A DNA stretch of 5,129 nucleotides from Pseudomonadota bacterium (GTDB lineage Bacteria; Desulfobacterota; Syntrophia; Syntrophales; JADFWA01), in assembly GCA_030596145.1 (NCBI GenBank), contig JAUVKS010000154.1, positions 1-5,129 of the forward strand, given 5' to 3'. The notes beneath the pieces were generated by a model. The model had not been told where the DNA came from. It did not search any database and saw nothing but the letters and a program-made list of their open reading frames with translations. The position numbers and the translations under genes were made by a program. Positions 5,063 to 5,129 of the stretch are shown here, piece after piece. Each line of letters opens with the position of its first letter. Within the stretch, counting starts at the first letter, position 1.

Positions 5063-5129
5063 TCACTTACGGGAGTGGCAAATTGGATGAAATTGAGGAC
5101 CTTTCATATCTCCCTGGTCCAGAGCGACG
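5063..5129. other. Possible edge of a further gene, strand undecided
   Basis: After the terminator three readings are possible. On the minus strand an open frame enters from the right edge and ends in TGA at 5063-5065, with last residues MKGPQFHPICHSRK; the bidirectional terminator would suit it. On the plus strand GGGAG at 5071-5075 precedes TTG 5083 by seven bases (MDEIEDLSYLPGPER onward) and ATG 5087 by eleven in another frame (MKLRTFHISLVQSD onward). None resembles a protein family I can name from so few residues. Confidence 0.25.

Noticed and set aside
1..5129. CRISPR array, tRNA, rRNA, riboswitch, integrase or transposase gene
   Set aside because: I looked for repeat-spacer periodicity, tRNA-like cloverleaf ends and mobile-element proteins and saw none.

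Overview
The window looks like chromosomal DNA of an anaerobic Gram-negative bacterium. The best guess is a Desulfobacterota (deltaproteobacterial) lineage or a relative, perhaps from a metagenome. This rests on three things: a ferredoxin-dependent indolepyruvate oxidoreductase (an anaerobe enzyme), a TPR/small-membrane-domain gene next to a YidD-like gene (an arrangement I associate from memory with that group), and the moderate-GC, A-rich coding style. The taxonomic guess is inference; there is no rRNA or other marker gene. All convincing genes lie on the + strand.

Layout. Positions 1-1113 hold the 3' part of iorA, cut by the window edge, and 1116-1697 hold iorB. The two are translationally coupled and encode the subunits of indolepyruvate:ferredoxin oxidoreductase. 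Overlapping the iorB stop is a gene for an exported TPR protein with a hydrophobic C-terminal domain (1697-2680), interrupted by an in-frame TAA at 2030-2032. After a short spacer with a GC-rich palindrome comes a YidD-like gene whose product has a signal-peptide-like N-terminus (2780-3208). A class B DnaJ/CbpA-type co-chaperone follows (3255-4184). Positions 4185-4529 hold no convincing gene but carry a perfect 25-bp inverted repeat, probably a small interspersed or REP/MITE-like element. A MaoC-like hot-dog-fold gene (4530-5009) follows, preceded by a nine-G tract at its ribosome binding site and closed by a strong hairpin terminator. The last 60-70 bases may belong to the edge of another gene whose strand I cannot fix.

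How the genes may work together. IorAB make a cytoplasmic enzyme that oxidatively decarboxylates aryl pyruvates to aryl-acetyl-CoA and reduces ferredoxin. The TPR and YidD-like products look like an envelope pair, and the DnaJ-like protein is a general co-chaperone. Nothing shows that these three groups form one pathway.

Points most worth a second look: the ochre stop in the TPR gene, the signal-peptide-bearing divergent YidD, the 25-bp inverted repeat, the G9 tract, and a MaoC-like protein in which the catalytic Asp and His positions are occupied by Met and Phe. I saw no clear evidence of a wholly new system; the TPR/YidD pair is the nearest candidate.
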